Source: Chaetorhynchus papuensis | Lineage: Eukaryota; Chordata; Aves; Passeriformes; Rhipiduridae | Reading direction: 5' to 3' | DNA length: 64,000 bases | Assembly (NCBI GenBank): GCA_013396525.1 | Contig: VWYX01000284.1 | Span: forward strand, 62,001 to 126,000 | Part shown: in pieces, positions 49,900 to 62,772 of the stretch | How the letters are laid out: each line of letters starts with the position of its first letter | Numbering within the stretch: the first letter of the stretch is position 1 | The notes under the pieces: generated by a model | What the model was told of the DNA's origin: nothing | The model's database searches: none | What the model saw: the letters and a program-made list of their open reading frames with translations, nothing else | Position numbers and translations under genes: made by a program

Positions 49900-52800
49900 A
49901 TCAACCTATTGGACTTGTGGGCATTTTATAAGCAGTGGAGTACAGCCTGACACCTGGCATTCATTTCCACCTGTGTCTGAACCATAGTTCTTTTAACTGC
50001 TTTTTGTTGAAGATTCATCTGGATCTTCTACTTCATACTCTACTCTATTTGATTATCTGTAATTTTAAAAATGTTTTCAAGTTACTTAAACATCCTTTTT
50101 TCTTATGAGCTCAAATTTTGATTGTGCTGGGACAAGGTAGCTTCCACACCTAGGAATTCTTCAACAAAAATTTTGGCTTTATGCTCTCTGAGATTAAAGT
50201 ATCAGCTTCCTATCTGGGTGAAGTTTTTATTCCCTCTGGGTGTTCTGTGTATTGAGACTCCAAGTACAGATTGAGAAAGTTATTCCCAAGAAAATATTAA
50301 AAAATTCATCTTTGATCCTTTTCCCAAGTCTCAGATTCAAGAAACCAAATTTCCACCATCATCCAAGGAGAAGAAATCTGTGTCTCTCTCTAGTTCTATT
50401 CATAATAAAGAGAAAAACTTTAGATATCCTGCCTGATGCTTTGGTTCTTCATACTCAGAGAGGTACTTGAGATACGTATATTTTGATTGTGCTGCCTGTT
50501 CTGGCAGTAAGGAGGGAACGTTTGCAATAGCTGAAGGAAAAATGGAGCATGTCTGCACAATCACAAAATAAACACAATGTTCTGAGCTTTTTTTTTTCAG
50601 TTCCTTTGTCATCAGATTTCATTGTGACCTTTGTGATATTTTAGGGTCTGTCCTAAATCACTGTTTCCCTCAGTTTGAGGCTGGAGTTTCATTAGATTTT
50701 CTACCTTTACTGATAGGTCTTTTGTCTATTGCCTCTATACAGGTTGTAGGAAGCACTGGCTGGTATTTCTGGTCTGTACCCATGCTGGTACCCAATTACT
50801 TATATGCCTTTAAGTGGGGTGAATCAGCCATAAGTTTTTACTCATCAAGACCAAAAGACATGATTGAGGAGCTTTATGGGATTATTACCTCTTGCTCAAT
50901 ATCCAGCCTCCACTAGGAAGGATTTATCTTTTGTATTTAGTCTCTTACCTAAGAAATGCTGTTACAGGAAAAGCACAATCTCCTGGGCAGATCATGTCTC
51001 CATCATGTCATTCCCCAGTAAGCAGGCTAATCTTACGATAAGAAGGAGCTTTTACTTCTACAACACCCCCTTATCTTCCCTGCAAAGATTTCACCTCGGG
51101 AGACTGCCATATTCCCTACCTACAAGAAGGGCAAACATGCAAGTGACCTTTTGTTTTTGAACATCTTAGTGACGTGAATAGGAGCTGCTTCTCCTTTTCA
51201 TTTCAGGAAGAACATTTGTATCAACTCCTGTTCTGTTCTGTTGGTGATTGATATTCTGTAGGGTCTGTGCTAACTGATGCAACCAGATTGATGAATGATG
51301 CCATACTGCTTCCAGCTCAAGTGCTTTGGCAAGCATTACCTTCATGTTCTCCCACTTCTTGTACAGTGACAGATGCTACCAAGAATCAGCAGGTGGTTTG
51401 GATTTTCCTTTTTACTCATCCTCCACTCAACTCCTATTTTTGTTGCTCTGGTTCTTTTTAAACAGTCTCTCTCTGCTTCTTTTGGCAAGGCTTTTAAACA
51501 TTTGGTTGTAGACGGGGAAAAATAACTTCCCCTCCACCCCAAAGTTTCAAATAAGAATAGCAGGTTACCAGGCTCTGCTATGTGAAGTCCAATATCTGAT
51601 AGTAGATGGATTTCATGCTTGGAAGATTAGGACAGAGTGTCTTCTTTGGTAATTTTTTTTTTCTTTCAAGTTGCAAGAGATTAGATAACATAGCATGCTG
51701 TGTTTTAGTTTCTGAAGAAGACTGGCCCATGAACTGCAAGCCACAATTGAAGACAGTCCACTGGAGGGAGTCTGTATCTGAGCTAATAGTGGCCAAGTAT
51801 TTCAGTCTCTTAAAAACTCTGTGTGCACACTGACATAATCAGGAAGCTTCACACTAGCATTTTGACAGGAGCCAAATTACAGATCTGAAATGCTACAACT
51901 TAGGCTTCTCTTTCTGAATAATTTGACTAAGTATCCTCAAAACATCCTTGCACATTTCTTCATTCCTTATGGTAGTCATGCCAGTACTTCTCCAGGAGTA
52001 GTAAGAGCCATGAATCCTTCCTGCTAAGTCTGTTTCTTTTGTCCCCTTTTTCTTTGGATTCAGGCTGTTTACAGTTGATCTGAATTCATATTGTCCTGCA
52101 TTGTTGAACACCCTGCTTACAGCAACTACTCTTCCTAGCCTATTTCTCTAACCTTCTTCCCCACCTCTTTTCAAAAGCTCTTCCAGGAGACTGGGCTTTA
52201 TCGAGAGGGAGACCTTCATTTAGCTTTATCATTTACAGAGCCTTTCCTCTTGGAGTGAAGGGTCCAGATTTCATGGAGCTAGTCCTAATAGGTGTGGAGG
52301 ATAGAGACATTTCTTTAACTCTGAGAAGCTAAAGATCTTTAATTGCTAATACAATTTCATTGTGATAACATTAGTGGTGATGATACTTCACTTCAGCAGG
52401 GGGATTATTTCATGTCTCCTGATTTTGAAGACACTTATTTCCATAAAGAGATTTTCCTGGCTTACATAACAGACCAGAACCACTACTGGTACAACTTTGT
52501 TTTCCTGAAATTCTTCAGAGACTTCAGATATTTGTGCCTCTAATGATAAATTAGTACAGCAGTTCAGTTCTTTATGGATTTCACATGCCTTTTTTGTCAG
52601 TTGTTTGATAATTCGTATGCCAGACTCCTGTAAAAGGGAAATCTGAGGGGACATTCTAAAAATCTGTAATGGGCCTGGAGATTTCAAATCCATGGTCAAC
52701 TTGTCTTGCATTAGAACACTAATAGAAATAGAAACCTGCCCTTCCAGAACTTTTCTGGTCCTGAGTCCTTTATTCCCCATTTCTGAGTCAATTGCCTGCT

Positions 52801-53460
52801 GAGCATCTTTTCTCCAATTCCAATTTTTACAAGGTGTCCAGAAGGTTAAGACAAAATGGTATCAGGTTGGCATGGTCAAAGTCACTCAGATCCAAAGATC
52901 TACATTTTCTGACAGTATAGAGCAGTGTTTAGGTCTTTGAGCTGTACTGCCAGAATTTGTATCAGAACACAGGTGGCCCCTTATTTCCTCACAGCTTGGA
53001 CAAGTTCACAGGCACAGAGCAGATTTAATCCTTGCTTGTGCGAGATGTTTTTCCTAGGTTTGGAAAAAGGTAGAGAGCTAACTGGATCAGGCTTTCTGTG
53101 AGCTGTATGACTGGATTTCTTCTATCCACTGAAGCTGCACTCCTTCTTATTTTGAAATTAAAAAATTGGAAGGCGCTAGGAGACTATCTGAGAATAACTT
53201 AATCCTTGCACCTTTTGGGGAAGACTTGTATTTTTTTTCCAACTTTGGCTACTTTCAGACTTAGAGGGTTAGAATTCTATGAGTGTCTCACTCATCTTTT
53301 TACAGTCAGGCCTTTATCTGGTTTTGGTGTATTGTGGGAAAAGCCATTTGATTCTGGTCACCTTTTTTTTGTGCCTTCAGTGGTGACTAATATTTCTTCT
53401 GAAAAGTTTACAGAAATTCAAGACCAAATGTAAGAAAGTTCTATCTTCCTTGCCCTTTTT
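49900..53460 (-). pseudogene. Possible decayed antisense coding remnant, unidentified
   Basis: I cannot name the source. Read on the minus strand, the block is purine-rich and gives protein-like stretches in changing frames. The longest is 130 codons (52,780 down to 52,388), with the acidic/amphipathic run LEAQISEVSEEFQENKVV near its C-terminal part. Others lie at 52,111-51,893, 51,796-51,578 and 50,612-50,400. Frame changes and stops between them fit a non-functional intronless copy in antisense to LARS2. Such open stretches can occur by chance, no poly-A tail or target-site duplication is visible, and similar-length frames occur elsewhere in the window. Confidence 0.25.
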
Positions 53461-56400
53461 CTGAAAAATGACTCTCTGCAAATCTGTTTCCTATTTCTTC
53501 CCAGAGTTATACCTGAGTTTTCTATAAATTGATACAGTGGGAAAGTATTTTGAAAAAAAAAGCTTTATTTCTGTTAACTCGCTCCATTCCTGTGTGGCTT
53601 AGAGGAAAATATAAGTATTTCCATAACCTTGTTTCATAGAAAAAGTTCCATTTAAAATACATTTAATTAATCTTCTATCCCTTAATTCTTCATGCAAATT
53701 ACCAGCTAGCAGTAATGGCTGAATATGTATGGATACAACCTATTTTCTACTTGTAGCATCCACAAATTATTTTGTGGTAACTTTTCAGCCTATTTATAGT
53801 GTATCTTGACGATCTATTCCAGTCATTGGTGTTCCTCTCTTTTGCCCATTTATCTTTTTATGGTTTCCCTTGTATCTCATAACCTTAATGAAAATAAAAA
53901 CTAATCAAAGTAACCTTCATCTGCAGTGCTTGCATTGCTGGTCAAAAAGGAACCAGGAGTTACATGATCAGTAGTGGTCTGTGCAGTCGTGTGTTACAGG
54001 AGTCAGTGTTTCATTCCTACATACGCTGTTTTTTAGATTTCTGTTGTGTCCAGAGGAATCGTCTCCTGTGGATTTGCTCTGATTTCTTTGTTGTTACTGC
54101 ACCAGCTCATATTCCTTTCTTGCAATAAAAATTGCAAACGAAGCGCTGTTGGCTCACATGGCAGTTTACCATTGGCAAGGAGTATTGTTCAAAGGGCAAA
54201 AATATTAACTGTGCTTTTAATGCTTAGCAGAAAGCATTTTGCTTATGTAAAGTAATAAAGTAATCGTGACCCATTTTTTAAATGGTAAAGTACACATGAA
54301 ATGGTCTAGCAGCTTTTATGGGTTTTAAGAGAACATTTTAATTGTCATTTTTCTTTTGACGTATTTCTTTGATAAAAGTATAATGTCTTAACTGATGGCA
54401 TTATTATTCAAATTGTTGTCTGTGCATTTAAGATGTTTAAGCTAAAGCATTTAGTTGCTATGGTTACCTTGCTGAATTGGTAGGCAGATTCATTGCAAAA
54501 ATCTGTCTGTAAATGTTAGTATTTTCTCTGTGTACCTGTAAATTGCTTTTATGGAGGTTTTTATGCATGGTCAACTGAGTCCTCAAATCAGAATTGGCAA
54601 GGTTAGTCTTTTTATAGTCCCTGTTCTTCCTAAATTAATTTTATACAATTCTTTTTCATATTTTACTGTGCAAAATTCATTCAAATAGCTGGAAAATAAT
54701 CTTTTCTAGAATAAAATAAAATAGAAGTAACTTCAAAACTTCAAGTTTTGCCTTAAATCATCTCCCTTTTTCGCACAGCAATAGGATGGTTTGTTTAATT
54801 CAAATACGGGGGAACATAACCAACAAAATTCTACTGTTGGAATTTACAGTTGCCATACAGATAAGTAGTACCCGTTCTTAGTTAATTTTTCTTGTACAGA
54901 CATTCAGAGATAAACCCTTCTCATTTTCTGTGGGTTGCAGGAACACAGATGTTGGGCATGGTGCTGACTCTGTGGAGGGAAAACAGAAAATGAACTACAG
55001 TTCTTCTCCAGCTTTTCTCTGGCTTTGCACTGCATCTGACAACCCTTTTGTCTCATCTGAATAGATTTGGAATTATTTCATGTAATTGTGTTTTGCTTGA
55101 TTTTTTTATTTTGTATTTTATTTCTGAGATATTAAACAGAATGGTAATGAAATGTAATGAAACTGAAGTACTGCATTTCAGGATGTTAAGAGTCTTGGCA
55201 GCACTTTGGATTTCATAGCAGGAGGTAATGCCTCATCACCGAGGAGAACTGAAATGCTGGCTCTTTTTCATCCTTTATGTGTGATTTTTTTTTGATTCCC
55301 ACACTTGGAGTCTAGCTCATAGTTGCCTTCTCCCAACAGAACAGGCCTGATAAACCTCGCTTTGAAACTCTTCCTTTTGAGTCAGGCTGAGAGCTGTCTC
55401 CTGGACAGGGACCAAGAGCAGTGCACCCTCAGCTTGCTTAGCCCTTCATTAATAAGAAATGGCACTTGTTTTGTCAGTTTGGCAAGACAGAAAATTGTTT
55501 GTGGATATCCAGATCAGGCTGGTCTTTTCACCTTAGTTTAAACACAGCATCTCATTTGATGGTACAGCAATATAAATTTAAGTTCCTGTTTGTATGAGGT
55601 TAATCAAAACAGTGAATACTCAGTACTATTAAAAATATAACAAATGTTTTGGAGAGCTTTTATATTTATGGAATTAATTGCTCATCACAAAGATATACTT
55701 CATTATATTGGAAAGGGAATATCTTCTCTTTGGTTAATTTAAGCAGGGAACAGCTCTGAAGAGCAAATCTGGAGAACAATTCTGGATTTACTTGTTGCTT
55801 TTAAGGAATCATTTCTTTGCCTCAGTTCTGTGTAATCACACCAGAGGTGTTTGTTGACCATAAATTGTAGGGTAAGGAAATGGGAGAACTGATGACAGTT
55901 CAGACATTTATGAGAAAGAATTTTAAGTATACACGGTATCTGTGTTATTGCTCCTCTTTAATGTATGTTTTCAGTATTCTTCACACATGGGAAATAAAAG
56001 TCAAGAGTGACCTACAAAAGTACAGACAGAAACTACTGAAGGAGAAAAAAAATAGTAAAACAAGAAGATATTAAATACCAGCAGAAGCTTTACCACATAA
56101 TCACAGCTGGAACTGTGCAATAGAATGCAAAATAAAACAGTGGGCAGCCTAGTTTTAATGTCTTGTACTTTAATATATGTTAATATATTAAGTTGTATTA
56201 AATGATTTCATGTAATCTTTAGTTTACGTTTGGCTGCTCTTTTGGGAGTTTGATCAAATAAAGTGAAGAATTTCATTTTAATTCAAACAGAACTTGGATA
56301 TTTAATTGACTCTTCCTCAGAAGCAAAGCTTTTAAATTTTATTGTAATTTAGTAGAATGCAGTTTTATTTTACTAATTAATTGGATTCTTTTGAAATGCA

Positions 56401-56629
56401 ACCTTTTGCTGGCTTTTTTATTTTATTCTTGTAACCTCACAGATGTGTCAAACATCATTAAAGTGTCTTCATTTAAAAAAGAGTATACATTTGACTTTAT
56501 AGCTTATGTTTAGATTTTTCACTTTATTTCATTTACTATCATAGAGGAGTTAAATTACTCTCATTAAGCATGAAATTAGTAGCAGGTATTGATGTACTAA
56601 AAATTTTAGTTGATGAAGTCGAAGACTGA

Positions 56630-57480
56630 ATTTTTTAGGGACTCAGCAGAATCCTTCTTTGAACTACAAGCAGAGGGACTTCTGGAGTTGAGATGCTCTT
56701 GGGAAGTTGTAAGGCACTTATGTTCTTGGATTTTCTTGATCTTTTTTGCCTAACTGAAGTTCTGTTTCTGTCATAATCTTCAGCAGACTAAACATCTAGA
56801 AATGCGAGACCGGTTTTCCACATACAGTGTGTTACTTCTAGTTTCAGGCTTGGTCATCATTGTCTGCGATGAGTTTTCAGCAAACTCATCTTGATTTTAT
56901 TACTCTCTGATCGTCTGAGGTAGTTGATTTTCATCTTCTGTCTGTGCCAGAATTTTCTGTATGTTCTGAAAGAGTAAAGGAATCCTGTGAAGCATTGGTT
57001 TATCCTCAATCTCCAGCTTCTTCAGGTGTAAGAGCCTTTAAGTCATTCTCATCTCTGAACACAACTTCGATTTCTTTAGTTTTTTCCTGTCTATCTTTAG
57101 ATCTGAAAGACTGCCACAATGTATTTATGCTATTCCTTGACTTGTTTAATTAAGATGGGAGTAATTTCTCCTGTAATTAGATGTTTGCATTTGAAGTTTT
57201 CTTGTCTCTTCCCAAGTAATGAAAAATGAAAGCAGAAAGACTCTGCTACCTAATGTTTCCAAATTTCTCACCATTAAGTCATCATCAGAAATTTGAAAAT
57301 TGAGTTTTCTTTGATAATCTTATCACTCTTTGCTTCCTGGATTGTAGTGCTGATGTTGTTCTTTGTCCCCTGCAGACTCCAACATGGTTTTACTTTTGTT
57401 TATTTGCCTGAGTGCTGGGAGTCTTCTTGCTGATTGTCTTCTCTGTGTTAACAAATCTAGTTAACAAATTTGTGGAGTTA
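56630..57480 (-). pseudogene. Possible decayed antisense coding remnant, unidentified
   Basis: The minus strand again reads as broken protein-like segments. Near 57,450 there is a Lys/Thr-rich piece (TEKTISKKTPSTQANKQK). Around 57,070 there is EIEVVFRDENDLKALTPEEA. Toward 56,770-56,640 a basic piece contains RQKRSRKSKNISALQLPKS and runs to a stop after ILLSP. The style (Lys/Ser/Glu-rich, low complexity) suggests a nuclear or chromatin-type protein, but I do not recognise the gene. It could belong with the block at 49.9-53.5 kb, separated by later insertion, or be chance. Confidence 0.22.
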
Positions 57481-57534
57481 CATACACATTTTTAAGAATC
57501 AGAATTTTTGTCTAAGGAAATGTATCAGTTGTTA

Positions 57535-57680
57535 CAGAATAATAGAGTGTTAAAGGGTTGGAATGAAGTTTAAACATCATCTAGTCCCAACCCCCCTTGC
57601 CATGGGCAGGGACACCTCCCACTAGACCAGGTTGCTCAAGGCCCTGTCCACCGTGGGCTTGAACACTGCCAAGAGTGGCA
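57535..57680 (-). mobile_element. CR1 LINE 3' end, reverse orientation
   Basis: It contains 'aaagggttggaatgaagttt', 'catcatctagtcccaacccc', then 'gccatgggcagggacacctc', 'ccactagaccaggttgctca' and 'gaacactgcc', the reverse complement of a CR1 3' terminus. It is a short 5'-truncated copy, followed by an A/C-rich tract (57,687-57,713). Confidence 0.92.
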
Positions 57681-59890
57681 AATTGCAAAAAAAACCCAAA
57701 AAACCCCCAAAAAATTGGAGCAGAATTCATGGGACTACTTTAATGATTCAGAAGATGTTATACCGAACATGGCCATGATTTTTAAGAAAAAATATGGAAG
57801 TAAAATTCAATTGAATTGATATTTAACTTTCCAAACTAACTTAAATATTCAGGAATTTCTATGCTAGCATTGGTCAGGAGTTTCATATACCCAAACAGTC
57901 TACATGTAGTTTTTTTATATTAATAATAGTTTTAACATAAATTTGTAGGCTTGTATTTTGCAGGGTGTAGTGCAATTGGATATGAAAATGAAAAATTTTT
58001 TTAAAGGATTTTCCTTAAGCTATTTTTTAAAAGCTCCTAGTTTACATGGATGAATTTTGAATGTACAAGTGCATTCATGTGTGTAAGAATTAATGTTTCT
58101 CTACTTCCCTTCTAGTGAGTATCCTAGGTTAATGTATCATTCAGAAACACTTACCAATACGCTAGCACTGTGCGTACTCTATATTATTTGCCTCTGTAAC
58201 ACCAAGTAAATTATTTGTGGTTTGCATGTTCATTTTCTGCTTCACCTGCTATTCATAGTCTTGACAAGAAACCAAAGGAGTGTGTTGAGTTCAAAAAACT
58301 GAGAATCATAATTCCATTTTGAAAATTTTTGAAGTTTTTTTGTTTGTTTGGGGGTTTTTGTGTTGTATCACACTAAACTGTTTATGTGTAAATTAAGTTA
58401 CAGAGGATTTGTGTTTGCAAACCCTGCTAGGCTGCATCACCATGCAGATCAAGCTTAGTTATCTTCATTCAGATGAAGTAAAGTTGGCTCTTCCTGTATT
58501 TAGTTGCATGAAGTAATTGCATTATCAAGAGAAGAACTGGGCTAAGCCAAACTGTGGCCTGTAGCTTCTAATAAGGCCGATGAATTAGAGTAAAATCATT
58601 ATCACGCTGGTATTGACAATCTTGGTGTATGAATACTGCAGTGAAAATACATCTAGGAAGCTTTGCTGGCAAGCAGTTACAGACTGTACAGTTTCAGTAG
58701 AACACATGCACATTTAGCTGCTTCTGCCAGCAAAATATAATGTTGATTAGAATGAATACCTAATGTGAACAGCCAGTTCTGCGTGTACTGACAGATTTCA
58801 TTCTTTCTAAAATGCATAAAGCTCTTACAAAGAATGTATCTAGATATTGTGTATATGTATCTCTCTATATATATCTCCAATTATTCATTATTCTTTCCTA
58901 GTTATATGAGTACATGGATTGATCACGGTAGATAAAGCTTAGTTGTCTCTGGAGCAGTACAATTAATGAGAATACTCAGAACTTTGAATTCTCTGTTACA
59001 TAGTATGCTTGCAATTGTCTGTTAAAACTGATTAAGGATACAGTATGATAAAAAAACCCTCCAAAAGCCTAACATTCTTTTATTTATTAATCATCGATAA
59101 ATTGGTTTGATTCTTAAAGATGTAGAAAACAATAATAATCCCAAGTCGTGGTGTAATTCTATGAGTTATGAAGGACATGCCTTTTGTTGAATTTTGAATG
59201 ACAAATATACAACAGAGCAGTAACTAAACAGTAAACAGTAACTTTTATGCATCTCACTTTGAAATTGTTTAAGGATGTTATTAAAACAGAACTTGAAACA
59301 CATTCTTTGGAAGAATTAATTGTACAGTCACTAATTATCCAACTACCTGCTGTTTAGTTTGAGCAACACGAAATAGCTACTGTCCATCCTTGCAGGTTGT
59401 TAGCAATTACTAAGATAATAAAGAGCTTGCACGTTTGATGTTGGGAGACAGAGCTGAAGGAGAAATTATTCAACATGTTGCCTTATTCTTAGATTTTAAC
59501 TGTAATTGTTCAGCATATTCACCATCTGTCCAAGTGACTCATGCCTCTGGCTGTACTTCTGCCAAAGTAAAGATTTTGGACAGTCACAGTATTCGTAACA
59601 AAAATGTGAAGTGTTACGAAGTGAAAAATGAGATGAACCTCAAGTTATCTGTCTGTCTTCTCCTTTACATTGTTATAGATGCCATTTATTAAAATCATGC
59701 TGTTCAAATTGTTTAGACAAATACTAGTTGACTTGGAATAGACTATTTTGCTTCCATTCCACACATCAGAAAGCACATAAATATATAGATTTCTCTCTTG
59801 TTGAGTGCAAATATACGTAGAAGTTACAAGTTGGCTGTTGGACATTATGGCTAGTAAAGGAGGCAACACTTAATTTCTTCATTGCTGCAT

Positions 59891-60325
59891 AATAGAGAGC
59901 CATCAAGGTTGGAAAAAACCTTTGAGATCCTCAAGTCCAGCCATTAAGCCAGCACTGCCAAGTCCATCAGTAAACCCTGTTCCTAAGCACCACATCTATG
60001 GGTCTTCTAAATACCTCCAGAAATGATGACTCAAGCACTTTCCTGGACAGCCTGTTCCAATGTTTGACAAAGCTTTCCATGGTGAAAGTTTTCCTAGTAT
60101 CCTCCAGTGGTGCAACTTGAGACCATTTCCTCTGGTCCTGTTATTTGTTACCTGAGAGGAGAGACTGACCCCCACTTCACTACAGCCTCCTTTCAGGCAG
60201 TTGTAGAGACTGATAGGGTCCCCCCTGAGCCTCCTTTTCTCCAGCCATAACATCCCCAGCTGCATCAGCCACTCCTCATAAGACTTGCTCAGGACCCTTG
60301 ACTCCTCTAGACCCAGCTTCATTGC
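59891..60325 (-). mobile_element. CR1 LINE 3' fragment, reverse orientation
   Basis: It starts 'catcaaggttggaaaaaacc', then 'ttgagatcctcaagtccag', 'ctttcctggacagcctgttc', 'gagaccatttcctctggtcc', 'gtcccccctgagcctccttt' and 'tctccagccataacatcccc', ending near 'agacccagcttcattgc'. This order is the reverse complement of the CR1 3' end, with the longest recognisable span in the window. The 108-codon minus-strand frame 59,996-60,322 lies inside it and is a by-product of the repeat. Confidence 0.93.
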
Positions 60326-60985
60326 TGGTGCTTGTAATAATTATATTATGGTAATTTTTTTTTTAGTTTAATACAAACCTTTGTTATTATGATTAGTGTT
60401 GTTTTTGCGGGATGATACAACCTAAAGATCCCAATCAATTTTATAGTCTGTTGTGTTTGGTAAAATATCAATATGAAATATGAAAAAATAGATAGCTAGA
60501 AATTATTTTGCTTTTTTAAGTCAGAGCTTGAAAATTTTTGGATGTGTTAACACCTTTTGTCTGACTGCCATCTCTAGGCTACTGTCTAAAACAACTAATC
60601 CAAATGTAGGCTTCATATCTGCAAGCACATCTCTTTTGTCTTGTTCAGCTCAGTAGGTCACCTACACTTCCCAGAAGTTACAACCACTGGGAATATTTTC
60701 TGTGTTTGTTTTCTAAGTTTTTAGTTCCTGTATGTGTCTAGTCCATTCAAAAGAAAGGCCACTTTTAATAACAACAGGGTCTCTGCTGGCAGTGATATAC
60801 CTCTGGCTTGTACTGTGTTAGTTCTATTCTCAGAGAGATTAATTTGAGGCAGCAGCAGTATAAAAACGCCTCTTCCAGTGTTTTTACCAGCACCTAACCA
60901 TTTTGCTGTTAGTTATAATTAAACCTATATGTTTTTGTATGCTTACAAAAGCTGAATGACCTAATTCTTTCTTTTATTGCTTAAG

Positions 60986-61093
60986 GCCATGTTTGATGCT
61001 TTATCTGATCTCCCTGAGTGGTATGGTATTAAAGAAATGCAAGCAAATTGGATAGGTGACTGTGTTGGGTGCTCTCTTGACTTCTTGCTAAAG
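60986..61093 (+). CDS. LARS2: LARS2 exon 8 (residues 251-286)
   Basis: Acceptor TTATTGCTTAAG, donor AAG|GTAAGT (consensus), 36 whole codons, phase 0 at both ends. It encodes AMFDALSDLPEWYGIKEMQA (251-270), then NWIGDCVGCSLDFLLK. The W-I-G triplet (272-274) marks the conserved entry into the CP1 editing domain of leucyl-, isoleucyl- and valyl-type synthetases. Human LARS2 reads the same with few changes (GMQAHWIGDCVGCHLDF). The acceptor pyrimidine tract is interrupted and ends TTAAG rather than the more usual CAG, but the frame and homology fix the boundary. Confidence 0.96.
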
Positions 61094-62612
61094 GTAAGTC
61101 AGAAATTACAATTGCTGCTCTCTGGGTTGGGCTCACTGCAACCCCTGAAATGTGTGATGGGAATGGATTTTCAGATCTTAAAAGCTTGAAGCCTCCTAAA
61201 AAAGATTATTATTATTATATTCATGTGCAGACCAGCACAGATTCGTGAAGATCACCACTTGTGGGTTGAAGCGATCCTCCCTGCTATCCTCCTTAGGAAA
61301 GGGCTTTTGTGTTCAAATGGATGCAAATTGGCTGTGTATATTTATGCCAAAATACATGCCAGCTACTAAGCTTCCCTAAAAGCCAGGACATTTGTGCCAA
61401 CTGCATTATCAAGTAGCACCCCACATGTCAGCTGGGATCTAGTTGGGCTTTTGCTTTTCTCTGCATAGCACCTTCTCTCTCAGACCCAGGCTGACCTCAG
61501 GCAAGCTGCTTTTCTTACATTTGTCCATTATTTCATTTACTATATACCGTAATTAAAATGATGGAAACCACACCATTAGGCAGTGATGAAGCTACAGAGA
61601 AGTCTAGATAGAAAGAAAGAAGAGAAAGGAAAAGGAAACCTGAAAAAAATTATCACTGTCTACAGAAGGACTTCAGATTTTCCCTTTTTTGTCAAGAGAT
61701 GAACAAGGCTCCATGAATATGGTAGTGATAGAAGAGGTTTTCAGAGACCCTGATTGAATTTCAGCCCTTGTTCTTCAAAGCTTTATTGTGCTTATTTACT
61801 CTGGTCTAACATTCTAAAAGTGACTTCTTATTTTAAAATACGGAATGTTTGGAAACTTCAAACAAATTGAGACAAATTGAACCTTCTAAATACCTCTGAT
61901 TTGCACCCTGCTAAAAGAGGCATTTTTGTATTAAAGTTGATTTACCAATTGCTTCTGAAAATTGATATCAATACTTATTACAGAAAAATCTTCTTCTAAG
62001 ACCCCCATATACTCCACAGTTAGTTGATCTAAGATATAAACCTTGTTGATAGTTTCAGGTGGTAATTCTTAAAAAGCCTTTGCAGTTTACTATTTACATT
62101 TCATGTCCAGTTCTTTGTTGTGGCACCTTTTATTATTTTATTTCTGTACTTAAGTTGCAGCATTCACTTCATCAGAGAAGTATGGTGTAAAGTCATATTG
62201 TAGCTGCGAAAATCCTTAATTCTCTTTAGATTTCAGAGGTAACATCTCATTCCAGTTTCTTGGAAACAAGGCATGCATATTAAAAGTGCATAGAAGGATT
62301 CTGGGTTGCTTAGCCAGGGATTGAATCTATCTCAGTAGCACAGTGCAATATTACATATGGGATTAGAATTGTATTTTTATAGATATATTTGGATAAACTA
62401 AGAGAAGATTGTAAAGCAACTTTCTCAAGGCTTGAAATTAAGTTTTGTCAATGTTTTATTCTGGAAAATTTCTATAGGGGGAATGTGTCCAGCTTTGATA
62501 CTTGGAACTGTGTATTTCTGTAGGGTGATGTAGACTTGTTAGCTGTATAAAAAGGAAGGGAAATCTATAACCACTGCACTTCTGGTGGGCATTTTTTTCT
62601 GCTCTTTTCCAG
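61094..62612 (+). other. LARS2: LARS2 intron 8
   Basis: A 1.5 kb intron with no recognisable repeat or RNA gene. A purine-rich patch (about 61,600-61,650) is present. It ends in a good pyrimidine tract, TCTGCTCTTTTCCAG. Confidence 0.7.
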
Positions 62613-62772
62613 GTTAATGGCAAAGTAACGGAAGAGAAGCTAGCAGCTTACACCTATACACCTGAAGCCATTTATGGAGCTTCCCATTTATATATCTTAC
62701 CAACTCACAGATTGCTGCATGGAAATAGCAGTCTCAAGGAAGTCTTTCAGAGGGAGTTCATCCCAGGGAAAG
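62613..62772 (+). CDS. LARS2: LARS2 exon 9: start of the CP1 editing pocket (residues 287-340, last codon split)
   Basis: Acceptor CTTTTCCAG; donor AAAG|GTGGTA, giving 53 codons plus one base (phase 1). It encodes VNGKVTEEKLAAYTYTPEAI (287-306), then YGASHLYILPTHRLLHGNSS and a tail ending FIPGK. The segment T-Y-T-P-E-A (300-305) occupies the place of the Thr-rich editing motif TTRPDT of bacterial leucyl-tRNA synthetases. As in human LARS2 (TATPEA), the key Arg and last Thr are missing, in keeping with the published loss of editing in the human mitochondrial enzyme. Human continues PGKD, which fits a Gly or Asp codon completed by the next exon, outside the window. A second GT three bases downstream is possible. 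Confidence 0.93.

Larger units (their letters stand above)
49536..60985 (+). other. LARS2: LARS2 intron 7
   Basis: The longest intron, 11.4 kb. It holds two reverse-oriented CR1 fragments (57,535-57,680 and 59,891-60,325). Two blocks, about 49.9-53.46 kb and 56.6-57.48 kb, have a pyrimidine-rich + strand. Their minus strand carries many short protein-like open stretches that shift frame, as a decayed antisense coding copy would; this is described separately with low confidence. The block between them (about 53.5-56.6 kb) looks like ordinary AT-rich intron. Confidence 0.6.

Noticed and set aside
59996..60322. 108-codon minus-strand frame
   Set aside because: It lies wholly inside a CR1 3' fragment, which is not the reverse-transcriptase-coding part. 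It is a by-product of the repeat.
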